Assembly (NCBI GenBank): GCA_947561395.2
Contig: OX387183.1
Location: 58,697,915 to 58,761,914, forward strand
DNA from: Buxus sempervirens
Lineage: Eukaryota; Streptophyta; Magnoliopsida; Buxales; Buxaceae
Direction: 5' to 3'
Length of the DNA stretch: 64,000 nucleotides
A program made the position numbers and the translations under genes. The notes below the pieces were generated by a model. That model made no database searches, was not told where the DNA came from, and saw only the letters and a list, made by a program, of their open reading frames with translations. Of this stretch, positions 10,634 to 23,300 are shown one piece after another (within the stretch, counting starts at the first letter, position 1; every line of letters begins with the position of its first letter).

Positions 10634-12859
10634 CCCTTCCGTGATGATTTTGTAGGGTACATTCCCATTAATTAACTTGTACCTACTACCAGTCTTAATC
10701 TCCATCAACCCCAAACTTAACCATCAAATATTTGACGTTACGTCGTTACCAAAATATATATATATATATATATATATATTTGACGTTACGCAAGATAATA
10801 ATGAAGAAATTATTTTAGATATATATTTCCCCACGTGAAGTTTGAATATTCCCATCCGATCTACATTCTTAATTGTCAATACTTACGTCGGCAACGAGTT
10901 CACTCCAGCTGGCCAAAAAAAACAAAACAAAATTGTTATCCGACTTGAGAACCCGATGTGTTTCTTTGTAGCCATCTTCTTCTAGCAATCTGCAGGCCCA
11001 AGTTCGCTTAACCATTCCAACCATTTTCTGATTTTTCTTATATTTCCGTGATGCTCTGCCTAATTGAACGAGAAAATTTTGGTAGTCAAGGCCTAACTGT
11101 TTATATTTTTTTATAACTAGTAAGCATCGCATTTTTTTTAATTTAATCCATTATTCTGCTTCATTTCGGAAAATATAATAAGAAAATCAATAGCCACATC
11201 ATAAAACACATTACCACTAAGGTAGCATGCATGCTGATTAAGTTTTTGTCCAATTAAGTTCATGGGGTCATCCATGTACATGCCGTTACGACATCGGCAT
11301 GGATCTATATATTACTTTAATGGGGGCCAGTGGCGGAACCACGTGCATCTTAGGGGGGGCAATTGCCCCCCCTAACTTTTAATTTTTAATAAAAAAGGCA
11401 TATGTTTTATATTTTTTTAATTAAAATTTAAGTTTTGCCCCCCCTAAAATTTCTGGTTTGCCCCCCCAACCCATTGAAAATTTTTATATTTCATAAGAAT
11501 CCCTTTGAAAATTTCTAGTTTGCCCCCCCAACTCATTGAAATTTCTATATTTCATGAGAATCCCCTCTAAAATTTCTGGTTTGCCCACCCCCAACTTATT
11601 AAAATTTCTATATTTTATGATAAGTGTTAATTGAAAATTTTTTTTGCCCCCCCAAATTATGAGTCCTGGTTCCGCCACTGATGGGGGCTACCTTGAACTA
11701 TATGCGTATAAATTTCACAAGTGATTATCAATCACCCATCGGTCAGAAACCAGAATCTGCAATGAAATGGTAAGCGGTTACCAAACACGTAACGACCAAG
11801 CCAACTCCCAAACGTTAGCTCATCTGTATCTACCTGGAGAAAGAAAGTTCGATCAAGGAAGGTGGCTTAGAGCTTTCGACAAAGATAACGAATTATTCAG
11901 GCCTTTTCATGAAGTCAACTTCTTTCTATTATTCATCTAACATATAGCCATCTCCCCTAACTTCATTCAATCCAAGAAAAGGAACGACGTTGCTCTTCCC
12001 ACTAGTACTTGGTCCGAAACTTTTTATAAATCTTGTTGGCGATTCATAAGACTTCAATTCCATCACGCAATTCACTGGGCAAGATCCTGTCGTATTTGAC
12101 GTCCGTCCTTTTAGAAAGAGAGGTTTTAGAACGATTCCGTCGGAATTTTCAGATGCAATTTTGGTCTTCTATGCTTCTGCCGTTGAAAGTTTTGACAAAT
12201 TAACTTGTACGAAGTAGTTGGAGAAAAGTAACTTAGACGCAGTAAAATTTAATGAGAAGTTCAACGGTAAATGCTTCACTAACAAGTTATTCAAAGCTCA
12301 TATTTTCTAGAATAGCTTATAAGTTAGCTTGCATGCATATATGTATATTTATAGAAAATATGAACTTATATATATATAGCTGCACATCATGCCTTTTCTT
12401 TGTTTTGTTTTTTTTTTAAATTAAAATTTTGAGCTGTAGACACTGCAATGACAGAAAGCTTTTGTAATTTATCAAAGTCTAAGATCACGAACGAGACTTG
12501 GACAAAAATGACTTTCTGGGTTAGTCAAAAATACCAAATGTGAGGGGCCTGCAATTGCTTCAGCAACTGGATTTCCATGGTACGTGACCTTTTTTGTTTA
12601 TAGTAAGCTGATGAACAACTGATGCTATGAGATAACGAAGGTTCTGCTAATTTATTGAATGTTAGTTTCCATGATTTCGATGGACTTACGGCGGCCTTTT
12701 GAGCTTTAACTACACCGTCACGCAAACGTGTGAAGCCTTAAGGCTTGACCTCCATTATTTATACCCATCTTTTTGTGCAGAATTTTCAGCAACACGGATT
12801 GAAAGATTTTGTGAATAGTTATCTAAGCACGTTCTTGGAAGAAGCCCCGAAGCCTCTAA
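10634..12859. other. L2 upstream block
   Basis: No gene seen. From CCTTCCGTGATG onward the sequence is homologous to 3838-5533 (before L1) and most closely to 55574-57365 (before L4). It carries an (AT)n run near 10754-10780 and an hAT MITE at 11328-11680. A minus-strand open frame of 87 codons (11132-10869) is matched before L4 (56025-55762), but the L1 and L3 copies are broken by indels, so I do not call it a gene. Confidence 0.7.
11328..11680. mobile_element. hAT-type MITE with exact 8-bp target duplication
   Basis: 353 bp bounded by CAGTGGCGGAACCA and its complement. It is flanked on both sides by ATGGGGGC (11320-11327 and 11681-11688). The paralogous site before L4 has a single ATGGGGGC at 56213-56220 with no insert, which proves the boundaries. 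The body contains repeated CCCCCC tracts and carries no gene. It belongs to the same family as the 103-243 copy, in opposite orientation. Confidence 0.95.
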
Positions 12860-12866
12860 TATAAAG
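12860..12866 (+). promoter_or_regulatory. TATA box of laccase L2
   Basis: TATAAAG sits 56 bp before the L2 start codon, in the segment conserved among the four copies. The promoter of this broken gene therefore looks as intact as those of its siblings. Confidence 0.55.
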
Positions 12867-14976
12867 GAGAGCAGCTCCTCTTTTCGTTCATCATCCCCTT
12901 CTTCGCCTTCTTTCTTAGGAAATGGCACGTACCTTCGTCTTGTTAACCTGTGCTTTGGCTCTTCTAGCTTCTGTGGCTTCTGCTGAAATCATCGAGCACT
13001 CCTTCCATGTAATCTAGCAACTTTTTTATCTTTTTCTTCCCGTAGATGTTTCTAAACTTCTGATTATTGTCTTGGTGATCATGATGATACCATCAACTTT
13101 ATTGGATTCAGCTATTGCATTTTTCACCTATTTGTTCTGATTCTCGTAGTCCTGCTGATAATAACATGTTTTTGTTGTGATTCTGGCCTTGGTCAACATC
13201 AACCATATTGCTCTTAATGGGAAGATATCAAGGGCAATAAGGTCTTTTCAACTGATAGTATCTAGGTTATTTCAAGAAAAACATAAAACCACCCCACCCC
13301 ACCCTCCATTTCTTTTTTTTTTCTTTTTCAGGTTTTGTGAAAATTAACCACTCCTTTCTTGTTAATGAGATTCAAGATCTGTCGACATACATCCACCCAA
13401 TTTTGTGAGCTGTTGAGATATTATGTCTGGGCCTCTATATGCATAGTTACACACCTTTACTTATCAGCTTAAGCCTTTAGTGTATGCCTTGTATTTGTCT
13501 TCCCTATGCATGTATATTCTTGTGCAAAGTCGCACGTACGGGAAAGTGTTGAGATGTTATATTTGGGCCCTTTATATACATAGTTACGCCTTCACTTATC
13601 AGCTTAAGCTTTTAGGTGCAACAGTCGCTTAACATAAGCTTCTGTTTTTTATTTCTAATAAAGAAAATTCCCTTTTGAATGTACGCTTCTCAGTCTATGA
13701 TTTTCTAGGCCGTCCTCCTTTTCGGAAGAATTTAGGTCGTTTTCAATAACTGCACTCACCTTTTCTACAAAAAATAAATAAATGTGGGTGCATGTGTATA
13801 TATTGGTGAATGCGCATATGTATATGTGTCTAAAATGTTTTTTCAGAGTTCGAGCTCAATTCATAAACCATTGTGCTTTATTTTCTACGATTGATTGTTT
13901 CAGGTGGGGAACCTCACTGTTCGACCACTGTGTCGGGCGCAAGTTATAACTGCGGTGAACGGTAGCCTACCTGGTCCAACCATACGGGCTCGCGAGGGCG
14001 ACACGTTCATCATTCATGTCATCAATAACTCACCATACAACATGACCATCCACTGGTAAATGAGTGAAAGAAACACGTTTAACTTAATCATCTGTTTAGA
14101 GATACTGTATCATCAAATGATTTAAATCGTCATTACACTATTGACTTATTCGACAAGGATTATTAATTTTCTTCCGATAAGATCCCCAATAAGATTTTTT
14201 TTCCCACTTTCCCTTCTGTTTTTCGAATTATATAGGACCGGTTCTTCATTTATTTTCAAAACAAAAAAACATTTTTTATTTTATTTTACTTGGTCATAAG
14301 TTCATAACAAGAGAAAATCACAAAGATAATATATATATTATTTTCTAATACTTCTGGTGGAAGGAAATATTAGAATACATTGAAAAGGTTATCTTTTGGT
14401 AGTTAGAATTTATTATTATTATTTTAGTAGTAATCTGTGGTTGTTACTTGTTGCCACTAATTTATGTTGTGGCGGCCATGTCGTGACGCAGGCACGGAGT
14501 GCTTCAGCGATTGAGCGCCTGGGCTGACGGACCACAATTTGTGACCCAGTGTCCCATACTTCCCGGAAACAGCTACACTTACAAGTTTACTCTTGATGGG
14601 CAAGAAGGAACGCTCTGGTGGCATGCTCACGTATCATGGCTCCGTGCCACTGTTTACGGGGCACTCATCATTCGACCAAGGTCCGGACGATCATACCCGT
14701 TTCCGAAACCCTACACGGAGTTCCCCATCCTCCTCGGTCAGCACTCAAACCTTTATCAATATTTTTGTGCAAAAATGTTAATAATGTTGTATAATAATAC
14801 CAATTAATATTAATTCAGGCGAGTGGTGGAATGCGAATGTCGTCGACGTAGTGAACGCCGGTCTTGCCAGCGGCACTGGACCTACTATTTCTGACGCTTA
14901 CACCATCAACGGAAGACCAGGCGATCTCTACCCCTGTCCTAAAAAAGGTAAGTAAATTAGTAAACAAATCTACTGA

Positions 14977-17342
14977 CACTACAAAAAAGGACACTTTTAC
15001 CGGCGGTAGCTTACCGCCGGTAAAACACCAATTACCGCCGCTAAAAACATTTCCGGCGGTAACTCCTCTTGCCGTAAAAGATGCCGTCACTAACGCTTAT
15101 AGCGGCGGTAACAAGCTTACCGCCGCTATTGCTCACTCATTAGCGGCGGTAACGTTCCCGCCGCTATTGCCCATTCATTACCGGCGGTAACGTTCCCGCC
15201 GCTAAAACTCATTTTTAAAAAATAAAAAAAAAGACACCATGTTTTTAGCGGCGGGAAATACCGCCGCTAAAAATCATATTAAAAAATAAAAAAAAATTTG
15301 CTGCTGTCCTTTAGCAGCATACATACCGAGAGATGGAGAGAGAGATAGAGAGAGAGATGGAGAGGGAGAGAAAGAGAGAGAGAAGTAGAGAGGGAGAGAA
15401 AGAGAGAGAGAGAAGTAAAGATGGAGAGAGAGAGAAGTAGAGAGGGAAAGAGAGAGAGAGAAGTAGAAAGAGAAGTAGAGATGGAGAGAAAGAGAGATAG
15501 AGAGAGAGAGAAGTAGAGAGGGAGAGATAGAGAGAGAAGTAGAGATAGAGAGAAAGAGAAAGAGAGAGAGAGAGAAGTAGAGAGGGAGAGATAGAGAGAG
15601 AGAGATGTAGAGATGGAGAGAAAGAGAGAAAAAGAGAGAGAGAAGTAAAGATGAAGAAATAAAAACATACCTTGAAGAAAGGATGAGATTCGGCGGGTAT
15701 TTATAGACTCTAGTTTTAGCGGCGGCATATAGATTACCGCCCCTAAAACTTACATTTTCCGCGCCCGCGGGCTGATTTCAATTTGAAAATCGCGCTTAAA
15801 CTTTTAGCGGCGGTAATTACCGCCCCTAAAAGTACAGTCAAAATTGAATCGCGGAAAAAATTCCCGCTTGTACCATTAGAAATGGTCTTTAGCGGCGGTA
15901 AATGGCTTACCACCGCTAAAAGTAATTTCGGGTTTTTTAATAAATGGCTTTTAGGGGCGGTACTCTGGTTACGGCCCCTAAAAATGGACTTTTAGGGGCG
16001 GTAATACGGTTGCCGCCCCTAAAAGCGCCTTTTAGGGGCGGTACGTACCGCCCCTAAAGGTCCAACTATAGTAGGAGTCGGTTCCTCTTCAAAAAATGAA
16101 AAAGGTCTTTACTGGCGGTTTAACCGCCGGTAAAGAACGTGTTATTCGGTTATTACCGGCGGTTTCTAGAACTGCCGGTAAAGGTTGCACATTATTTCAC
16201 TCAACCAAATTTTTTACAACGATAAATGCCGTAGACCCGTTAAAATGGGCTTTTAGGGGCGGTAAAGCATTTACCGCCACTAAAAGGGCCTCTTATGGGG
16301 CGGTAAAAACGTACCGCCTCCGAAAAGTCACTTTTAGGGGCTGTACATAAGGTTACCGCCCCTAAACGGAGACCTTTAGGGGCGGTAATACGGTTACCGC
16401 CCCAAAAGGGGTCTTTTAGGGGCAGCATGTACCGCCTCTAAAGGTCCAACTATAGGAAGAGTCGGGTTTTCTTGAAAAAATGGAAAATATCTTTACCGGC
16501 GGTTTAACCGCCGGTAAAGAACGTGTTATGGGGTTATTACCGGCGGTTTCTGAAACCGCCAGTAAAAGTTGCACATTATTTCGCCGAGTCAAATTTTTTT
16601 ACGATGGTAGGCGCCTTAGAGCCCCTAAAATGGATTTGTAGCGGCAGTAAAGACGCTAGCGCAGCTAAAATGGCCTCTTATGGGGCAGTAACGACGATAG
16701 CGCCTCTGAAAACTGGCTTTTAGAGGCGGTAATACGATTACCGCCGCTAAAAGGGCCTCTTATGGGGCGGTAACGACGTAGCGCCTCTGAAAACTAGCTT
16801 TTAGGGGCGGTAACAAGATTACCGCCGCTAATACATGGCTTGTAGGGGCGGGAAGGATCTCACCGCCCCTGAAACCATCTTTTAGGGGCGGTAAGATGTT
16901 TACCGCCGCTAAAAACTGGCTTTTAGGGGCGGTAACAAGGTTACCGCCGTTAATATATGGCTTGTAGGGGCGGGAAGGATCTCGCCGCCCCTGAAACCAT
17001 CTTTTAGGGGCGGTAATATGTTTACCGCCGCTAAAAGTGTTATTACCGACGGACTGATACCGCCGGAAATAAGGCTTTTTTTGGCGGGACCTTCCCGCCA
17101 ACGTATTGGCGGCGGTAGCTCTGTTGTCGCCGGTAAAACGTACTATAGCGACGGTAGGTACCGCCGCTAAAGGCTATTTCGCGCTGAAAAAATGCGCGCC
17201 ATAAAATTTTCACGCGAAAAAAAATGGTAAATTAATTTTTAGAGGCGGAAAGTGATTTTACCGCCGGTAATAGTGCTTTTAGAGGCGGGAATTACGTTAC
17301 CGCCGCTAAAAGGTGCCGCTAATTCTCATCATTTTTGTAGTG
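14977..17342. mobile_element. Non-autonomous CACTA element in laccase L2 intron 4
   Basis: It starts CACTACAAAAAA and ends with TTTTTGTAGTG, and is flanked by the 3-bp duplication TGA (14974-14976 and 17343-17345). The same intron in L4 lacks it, giving the empty site. Terminal CACTA plus 3-bp duplication is diagnostic of the CACTA/EnSpm superfamily. No transposase frame is visible. The ends are filled with dozens of short direct and inverted subterminal repeats of the type TTTTAGGGGCGGTAA and TTACCGCCGCTAAAA, and the middle has a long purine run. Confidence 0.95.
15327..15652 (+). repeat. (GA)n-rich low-complexity tract inside the CACTA element
   Basis: About 325 bp of GAGAGA, GTAGAGA and GATGGAGA units. 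It produces a long spurious Leu/Ser open frame on the minus strand, which should not be read as a gene. Confidence 0.9.
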
Positions 17343-17570
17343 TGATGACTGTCATCAACGCCGGTCTCTCATTTGACGTCGTGGCTCATTAATTAATTTT
17401 GCTCCTACCCGCTGACTGTCATCAGATATTGTTTACACCCTATATGACCAACGAATGAGAAAAGGACACGTGGTGCCTACGTGGCTTATTTAGGCCATGG
17501 CATCAAAGCATGTAGACCTTGCACAGTTCGTTAGGCCACGTCAGCATGAACACAGAACCAAGAATACAGT

Positions 17571-19379
17571 TGTAGACACCCCAAATTGCACTACAGAATA
17601 AGAAAATAGTAAAAACATGTAATTAGAGCTTAAAACAGGTCAAAAATGCATAAAAACTGACAAAACTGGCTTTGCCCGTATTTCATTCACGGGCCGGTCG
17701 CGCCCGAAATCAATCTACGGTCAAGCGCGCCCGTAGTAACAATACGGTCCCCGTTGGACCGTAGTGCATTTACGGTCACTAAAGACACGTGGGAGTTTTA
17801 TCCTTCTCTCGATTTCCGAGCTTTATCTTTAGTCCAATATATCTCTAAATGAGCGAATTACGTATTTTATTCGCTGAAGCCACCTTGGTTGGCTATGGAT
17901 GTGCATTATCTCTGTATTTCACTCTATCTTAAGGACCAGGCTATATCCTTCTGGACCAACCATGCCCCTGGGTTTGCCTATAAATAGAGGGCCTTTCCTC
18001 AAGCAAAAGGCCACGAAAATTTGAAGTCTAAGGAGCTCCAAGAGAAGAAGAGGAACCCATGCTGCTCTGCTTGCTCAATCCAGGTAAGTCCCTTTTCCCT
18101 TTTTATTTCATACTTCAATTCTAGAAGTAATAGGATCATCTCTATTGCTGTAGAATAAGGCCATATTTTGTACTTGTATTCCTAAACTTGCCTCTAAGTA
18201 CCTCAAGAGTCTCTCTAGCCGTAAAACGTGAAGAGAGAGCTAGGGGAAAAGAGAACAGGTGGATCCCTAGAATAGAACCCCATATCTGTTTTCTCTTTTT
18301 TCTAGAATAAAGCTTTTGATTGTATTTGTATAACCAAACCTATCTCCAAGTACCTCAAGAATCCTCTCTAGCCGTAAAACGTGAAGAGAGAGCTAGGGGA
18401 AAAAAGAACAGGTGGATCCGTAGGGTAGACCCTCATGTGCTCTAATTTGTGAGATGTGGCTGCTTTGAATATCCTGATAATGTTTTAATGCTTTTTATGA
18501 TGAATCTGAATGAATAACATGAATCTATGATGTTTATAGCATGAGATCCCCACTTTTTGATAAAATTTGGATTTTCCACACTTTTGCACCTACAGCACTG
18601 TTTTCGTGATTTTTGTGATTTTAGGCTAGGATCCTGGATTTATCATGATCAATATGGTAGATCTGAATCCAGAAGCCTGAAAGTAAATTCTAGGGTTTCA
18701 TGATGTAATTTTTAAATTGTTTTTCATTATTGAGAGAAGACCCTACGGTCTAAGTTCTCCCCTTTTGGTGTTCTTCATCAACGTGGGTATTTTTGGTTTT
18801 TATTTCTGGATTTAATGTGAAATTTGGGCTTTATCTATGTCCTGGACTATTCAAGTTCAATTTTGAAATATTTTATAAAAATCATATTTTTCTAGATTTC
18901 TAGAATTTGACTTGACGCCAGATTTTTGGATTTTTCACTTAAATTGATTTTATTGGATTTTATCTCAATTTTATTTTGATCATGAAACCCTAGGAATGGT
19001 ATGATCATATTTGAAAGTTCTGGATCAATCAGACTATTCGTATGAAAAAACGATACAATTTTGTCTTTTTTATGATTTTTCATGATTTTTATAGCAAGCT
19101 TTTTCTTTTATTTTTAACATGAACAATACCTGGCAACCACCTTGTGTGGATGAATAGGGGTGCCTAACACCTTCCCCTGTTCATAACCTAATCCCTTTAC
19201 CCATCTCTGGTTATTTTTTTTAGGAGGGTTATTTTTACCCTAAAATTGCCTTTTGTGCTTATTTAATATTTTGGTGTCCATTCACACCTAAATTGAATGG
19301 TGGCGACTCTTTGTTTTGTTTAATCCCGTGTGATGATTGAGGAAGTCAATGGAAATTGATTTTTTTCCCATGTCTCACA
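17571..19379 (+). mobile_element. Solo LTR, family X, copy 1
   Basis: 1809 bp beginning TGTAGACACC and ending TCTCACA, flanked by the perfect 5-bp duplication ACAGT (17566-17570 and 19380-19384). It splits the Tat 5' LTR. It has a TATAAATA box at 17979-17986 and an internal direct repeat of about 100 bp (near 18194-18290 and 18340-18430) containing the motif CTCTAGCCGTAAAACGTG. There is no internal retroelement sequence, so it is a recombined solo LTR. The second copy is at 21519-23335 in reverse. Confidence 0.93.
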
Positions 19380-19558
19380 ACAGTTCGAGTCACGACAAAA
19401 CCACGAATATCAGAAGATCGTGTCATCGGTCGTTCAAGAATAAACCAGTTGAAGATCGTGGCCGAGCGGTTATCGTTCTGGAACTGAAGACTGAAGACGA
19501 CCAACCGCCATGAAGATCGTGCAAGAGTAGGACGTTGAGCAAACCGTCAAAGATCAGC

Positions 19559-19565
19559 TATAAAA
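19559..19565 (+). promoter_or_regulatory. TATA box in the Tat 5' LTR/leader
   Basis: TATAAAA in the context GCTATAAAAGGC lies about 820 bp before the gag start and is the best candidate for the retroelement's own promoter. Confidence 0.5.
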
Positions 19566-20341
19566 GGCACCAATTCGAAGAGCTCAAGGACACAATCCAC
19601 TCAACCGCAACCGGTTATTATATTATTTTGATCATCCATGATCTTTTATCCCCTTTGCTACAGAAGGATAAACTAGGACCTCTCTCACTGCTTCCAGTCG
19701 TAGTGACATCTTCGACCCCTCTTTACTCCGATTAACACCAGAACCCTGCCACCGGAGAGTAAGTTGAGGCCGCCCCTGACTCGTAGTTCTGTGTTTACAG
19801 AATCCGGAGCAGCCGGTCCCGAGACTCGCTCTGATCACGCCAGGTGACTTGTGTATTTTCGGGTAAGCAGCAATCCAAGGTGAGTCCCCCGAATTGACTT
19901 TGCTAGCAGCCTCCCCTTCCTCCTGCGCTTATACCCGATTACGGCTATAAGACCAGGACAGGCCGGTCCTGCGAGCCCTGTCGGTTTTCTTTTGTACTTT
20001 TTATTTCCCTTTTGAGGATTATCTATTGTCGCTTTCGGCTCGTCGGCCGATTTTATAATAAAAGGATTTGTGTGCCATTAGTCGCTTTTGCTTTCAAACA
20101 CTTACAAGAACCCAAATGAAGACCGGACCCCTAGTTTTCATACCATCGCCTGACCCGTTTTATTACAGGTGACTTGCAGTACGACTGGACCGATCCCGGT
20201 TCAGATTTGGAACAGGTGCCTGGGGTTAGGGTTCAACCCAAAATCATTTGTATCAAACGATACTGGCACGCCCGCGTAGAGACACATCACCACCTTCGAC
20301 ACGTGTCCACACCGGCCCAATTTTGGAGCAACATCCTTTTT

Positions 20342-20359
20342 TGGCACGCCCGGTGGGAC
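20342..20359 (+). other. Candidate primer-binding region of the Tat element
   Basis: TGGCACGCCCGGTGGGAC lies 41 bp before the gag ATG. A similar TGGCACGCCCG occurs at about 20263. TGG-initiated motifs of this kind mark the primer-binding region in Tat-type elements. The LTR end just before it is not obvious, and I cannot name the tRNA. Confidence 0.4.
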
Positions 20360-20382
20360 CATTAATCTTTGAAAGAACACTA

Positions 20383-23300
20383 ATGGCGGCAAGAAGAAGT
20401 ACTCAGCATGCTGAAAATGCAACGCCAAAGGAACCTGCCGAATCTCAGGTAAATCCTCTTTATGGTTTAGAAGTCCCGGAAGAAGGACCTTCGAGTTCTC
20501 AGCCGGATCTTAATGAACGACTTATCCAGGCCATACAAGGTCTTAGCCAACAAATGGCAGGCTTTGATCAAGGTATTAACAAGATTTCTTCTGATAATGG
20601 TAGAATCCTAGCAGTTTTACAGGAAGGTTTCTCCACAATGGCAAAACCGGTCATGATGGCCGAGCGAGCCGAAACATCGGCCGCTGGTTCGAATGCTCAT
20701 GAAAGGATTAATATCCCTGAGCAACCACCGCCCATAAACTTAGGTGGAAATGGCCGAAATGAACAGGCCAACACCGCTGCTTTAAGGGGAGAAATACCAC
20801 CTGGTATCCCAATTCCTCATAATGTGCCTCCAATTGAGGTGCGTCCAATGGGACAAAGGGAAGCACAGGAGAACCATAGAGAATATATTGGGGTAAGAAA
20901 TATGGCCGTAAACCGTAATTACATCTAAAATGTAATTCAAGAGATGATCGGAGATCAATATCACCGACGAATGACTAGGCCAGTTTATAGGAAACCTTAC
21001 CCGGGCTGGATTGACCAGCAATTTGAATTTCCTAGGGGATACAAGATTCCCGAATTCACTTTGTTTTCAGGAGAAGGTCAACAGTCTACCATTGAACACA
21101 TTAGCCGATTTACGGTACAATGTGGAGAGGCGTCCGGTAATGATTTCCTCAGGCTCAGACTATTTGGAAACTCATTAACCGGACAGGCCTTTACGTGGTA
21201 CATTACATTACCGGCCAATTCCGTTACAAATTGGGCAATGATGGAAGAAAAATTCCACTCCCAATTTTATCGTACGGAACCCGAAGTAACCATGGTTGAT
21301 CTTGCTCGGTTAAGACAACAACTTGGGGAGTCGGCCGATAAGTATATCGCTCGATTTAAATATATGAAAAACAAATGCCGAATTCTTTTACCGGAATCGG
21401 AATTTGCAAATTTGGCCTTAAACGGACTACACTTTGAACTTCGAAAAAAATTCGAAGGTGAACAGTTCGAAGATTTATTTGAATTGTCGGCCAGAGCAGC
21501 CAAATATGAATGGCTGTTTGTGAGACATGGGAAAAAATCAATCTAATGATTTCCTCTTTCATCACACGGGATTAAATTAAACAAAGAGTCGCCACCATTC
21601 AATTTAGGTGTAAATGGACACCAAAATATTAAATAAGCAAAAAGGCAAATTTTAGGGCAAAATATACCTCCTAAAAAAAACAACCAGAGATGGGTAAGGG
21701 GATTAAGTTATGAACAGGGGAAGGTGTTAGGCACCCCTATTCATCCACACAAGGTGGTTGCCAGGTATTTGTTCATGTTAAAATAAAGGAAAAAACTTGC
21801 TATAAAAATCACACAAAATCACAAAAAAGGCAAAAATATATGGTTTTTACATATGAATAGTCTGATTGATCCAGAACTTTCAAATATGATCATACCATTC
21901 CTAGGGTTTCATGATCAAAACAAAATTGAGATAAAATCAAATAAAATCAATTTAAAGTGAAAAATCCAAAAATCTGGCTTCAAGTCAAATTCTAGAAATC
22001 TAGAAAAATATGATTTTTATAAAATATTTCAAAATTGAACTTGAATAGTCTAGGACATAGATAAAGCTCAAATTTCACATTAAATCCAAAAATAAAAACC
22101 AAAAATACCCTCGTTGATGAAAAACACCAAAAGGGGAGAATTTAGATCGTAGGGTCTTCTCTCAATAATGAAAAACAATTTAAAAACCATCTCATGAAAC
22201 CCTAGATTTTACTTTTAGGCTTTTGGATTCAGATCTACCATATTGATCATGATAAATCCAAGATCTTAGCCTAAAACCACAAAAATCACGAAAATAGTGC
22301 TGTAGGTGCAAAAGTGGCAAAAATCCAAATTTTGGCAAAAAGTGGGGATCTCATGCTATAAACATCATGGATTCATGTTATTCATTCAGATTCATCATAA
22401 AAAGCATTAAAACATGATCAGGATATTTAAAACAGCCACATCTCACAAATTTGAGCACATGGGGGTCTACCCTACGGATCCACCTGTTCTCTTTTCCCCT
22501 AGTTCTCTCTTCACGTTTTACGGCTAGAGAGACTCTTGAGGTACTTGTAGATAGGTTTGGTTACACAAACACAATCAAAGGCTTTATTCTAGAAAAAAAC
22601 AAAAAAACAGATATGGGGTTCTATTCTAGGGATCCACCTGTTCCCCTTTCCCCTAGTTCTCTCTTCACGTTTTACGGCTAGAGAGACCCTTGAGGTACTT
22701 GGAGACAAGTTTAGGGATACAAAATAAATATGGCCTTATTCTACAGCAATAGAGATGATCCTATTACTTCTAGAATTGAAGACAGAAAAAAAAGATAGGG
22801 GACTTACCTGGATTGAGCAGGCAGGCAGCAGGAGTTCTTTCTCTTCTCTTGGAGCTTCTTAGAATTCCTTGGACTCAAAATTTCGTGGCCTTTAGCTAGA
22901 GGAGAGAGCCTCTATTTATAGACAAACCCAGGGGTATGGTTGGTCCAAGGTTTGGCAAGATAGAGTTTCAGTTTGAGTTAAACACAAGATCATGCCAATC
23001 CTTTATCCACAAGGATAAATGAGATAATTCGAATGGATAAATAAGAGGATTCGTTTATCCAAGAGAGATATTTGGGTGCAGATAAGGCTCAAAAATCAAA
23101 AGGTAAAATTCGGACAAAGACCCCCGTGCCCGTATATATATTACGGTCGCGCCCTGCCCGTATTATTAATACGGGCACGCCGTGACCGTATATCAACTGC
23201 AGGTATGACCAGTCCGTAAACAAAATACGGTCATGACCAGTTTGGCCAGATTTTACACTTTTTTTGACCTGTTTCAAATCCCAATTAATATTTTCAATTA

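Larger units (their letters stand above)
12922..17428 (+). pseudogene. Laccase L2, truncated after exon 4
   Basis: Exons 12922-13008, 13904-14055, 14492-14736 and 14819-14947 are open, with proper splice sites and the same lengths as in L1, L3 and L4. They encode the signal peptide, the first cupredoxin domain and the H-W-H and H-A-H copper signatures. Intron 4 holds a 2366-bp CACTA element (14977-17342). After the exon 5 acceptor (ATCAG, ending at 17425) only three exon bases match L4 before an LTR begins at 17430. Exons 5 and 6, with the third and fourth copper signatures, are absent. Coding wording (PCPKK at the end of exon 4) pairs it with L4. Any product would be a partial, inactive protein. 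Confidence 0.93.

Noticed and set aside
10869-11132. 87-codon minus-strand frame conserved at 55762-56025
   Set aside because: Similarity is explained by the recent block duplication. The older L1 and L3 counterparts have indels that break the frame, and no family is recognisable.
15279-15728. Long minus-strand frame rich in Leu and Ser
   Set aside because: It is the translation of a (GA)n purine tract inside the CACTA element, not a gene.
15000-17330. Regular short repeats resembling a CRISPR-like array
   Set aside because: The repeats alternate in orientation with irregular spacing, lie within CACTA termini and a 3-bp duplication, and this is a plant nuclear genome.
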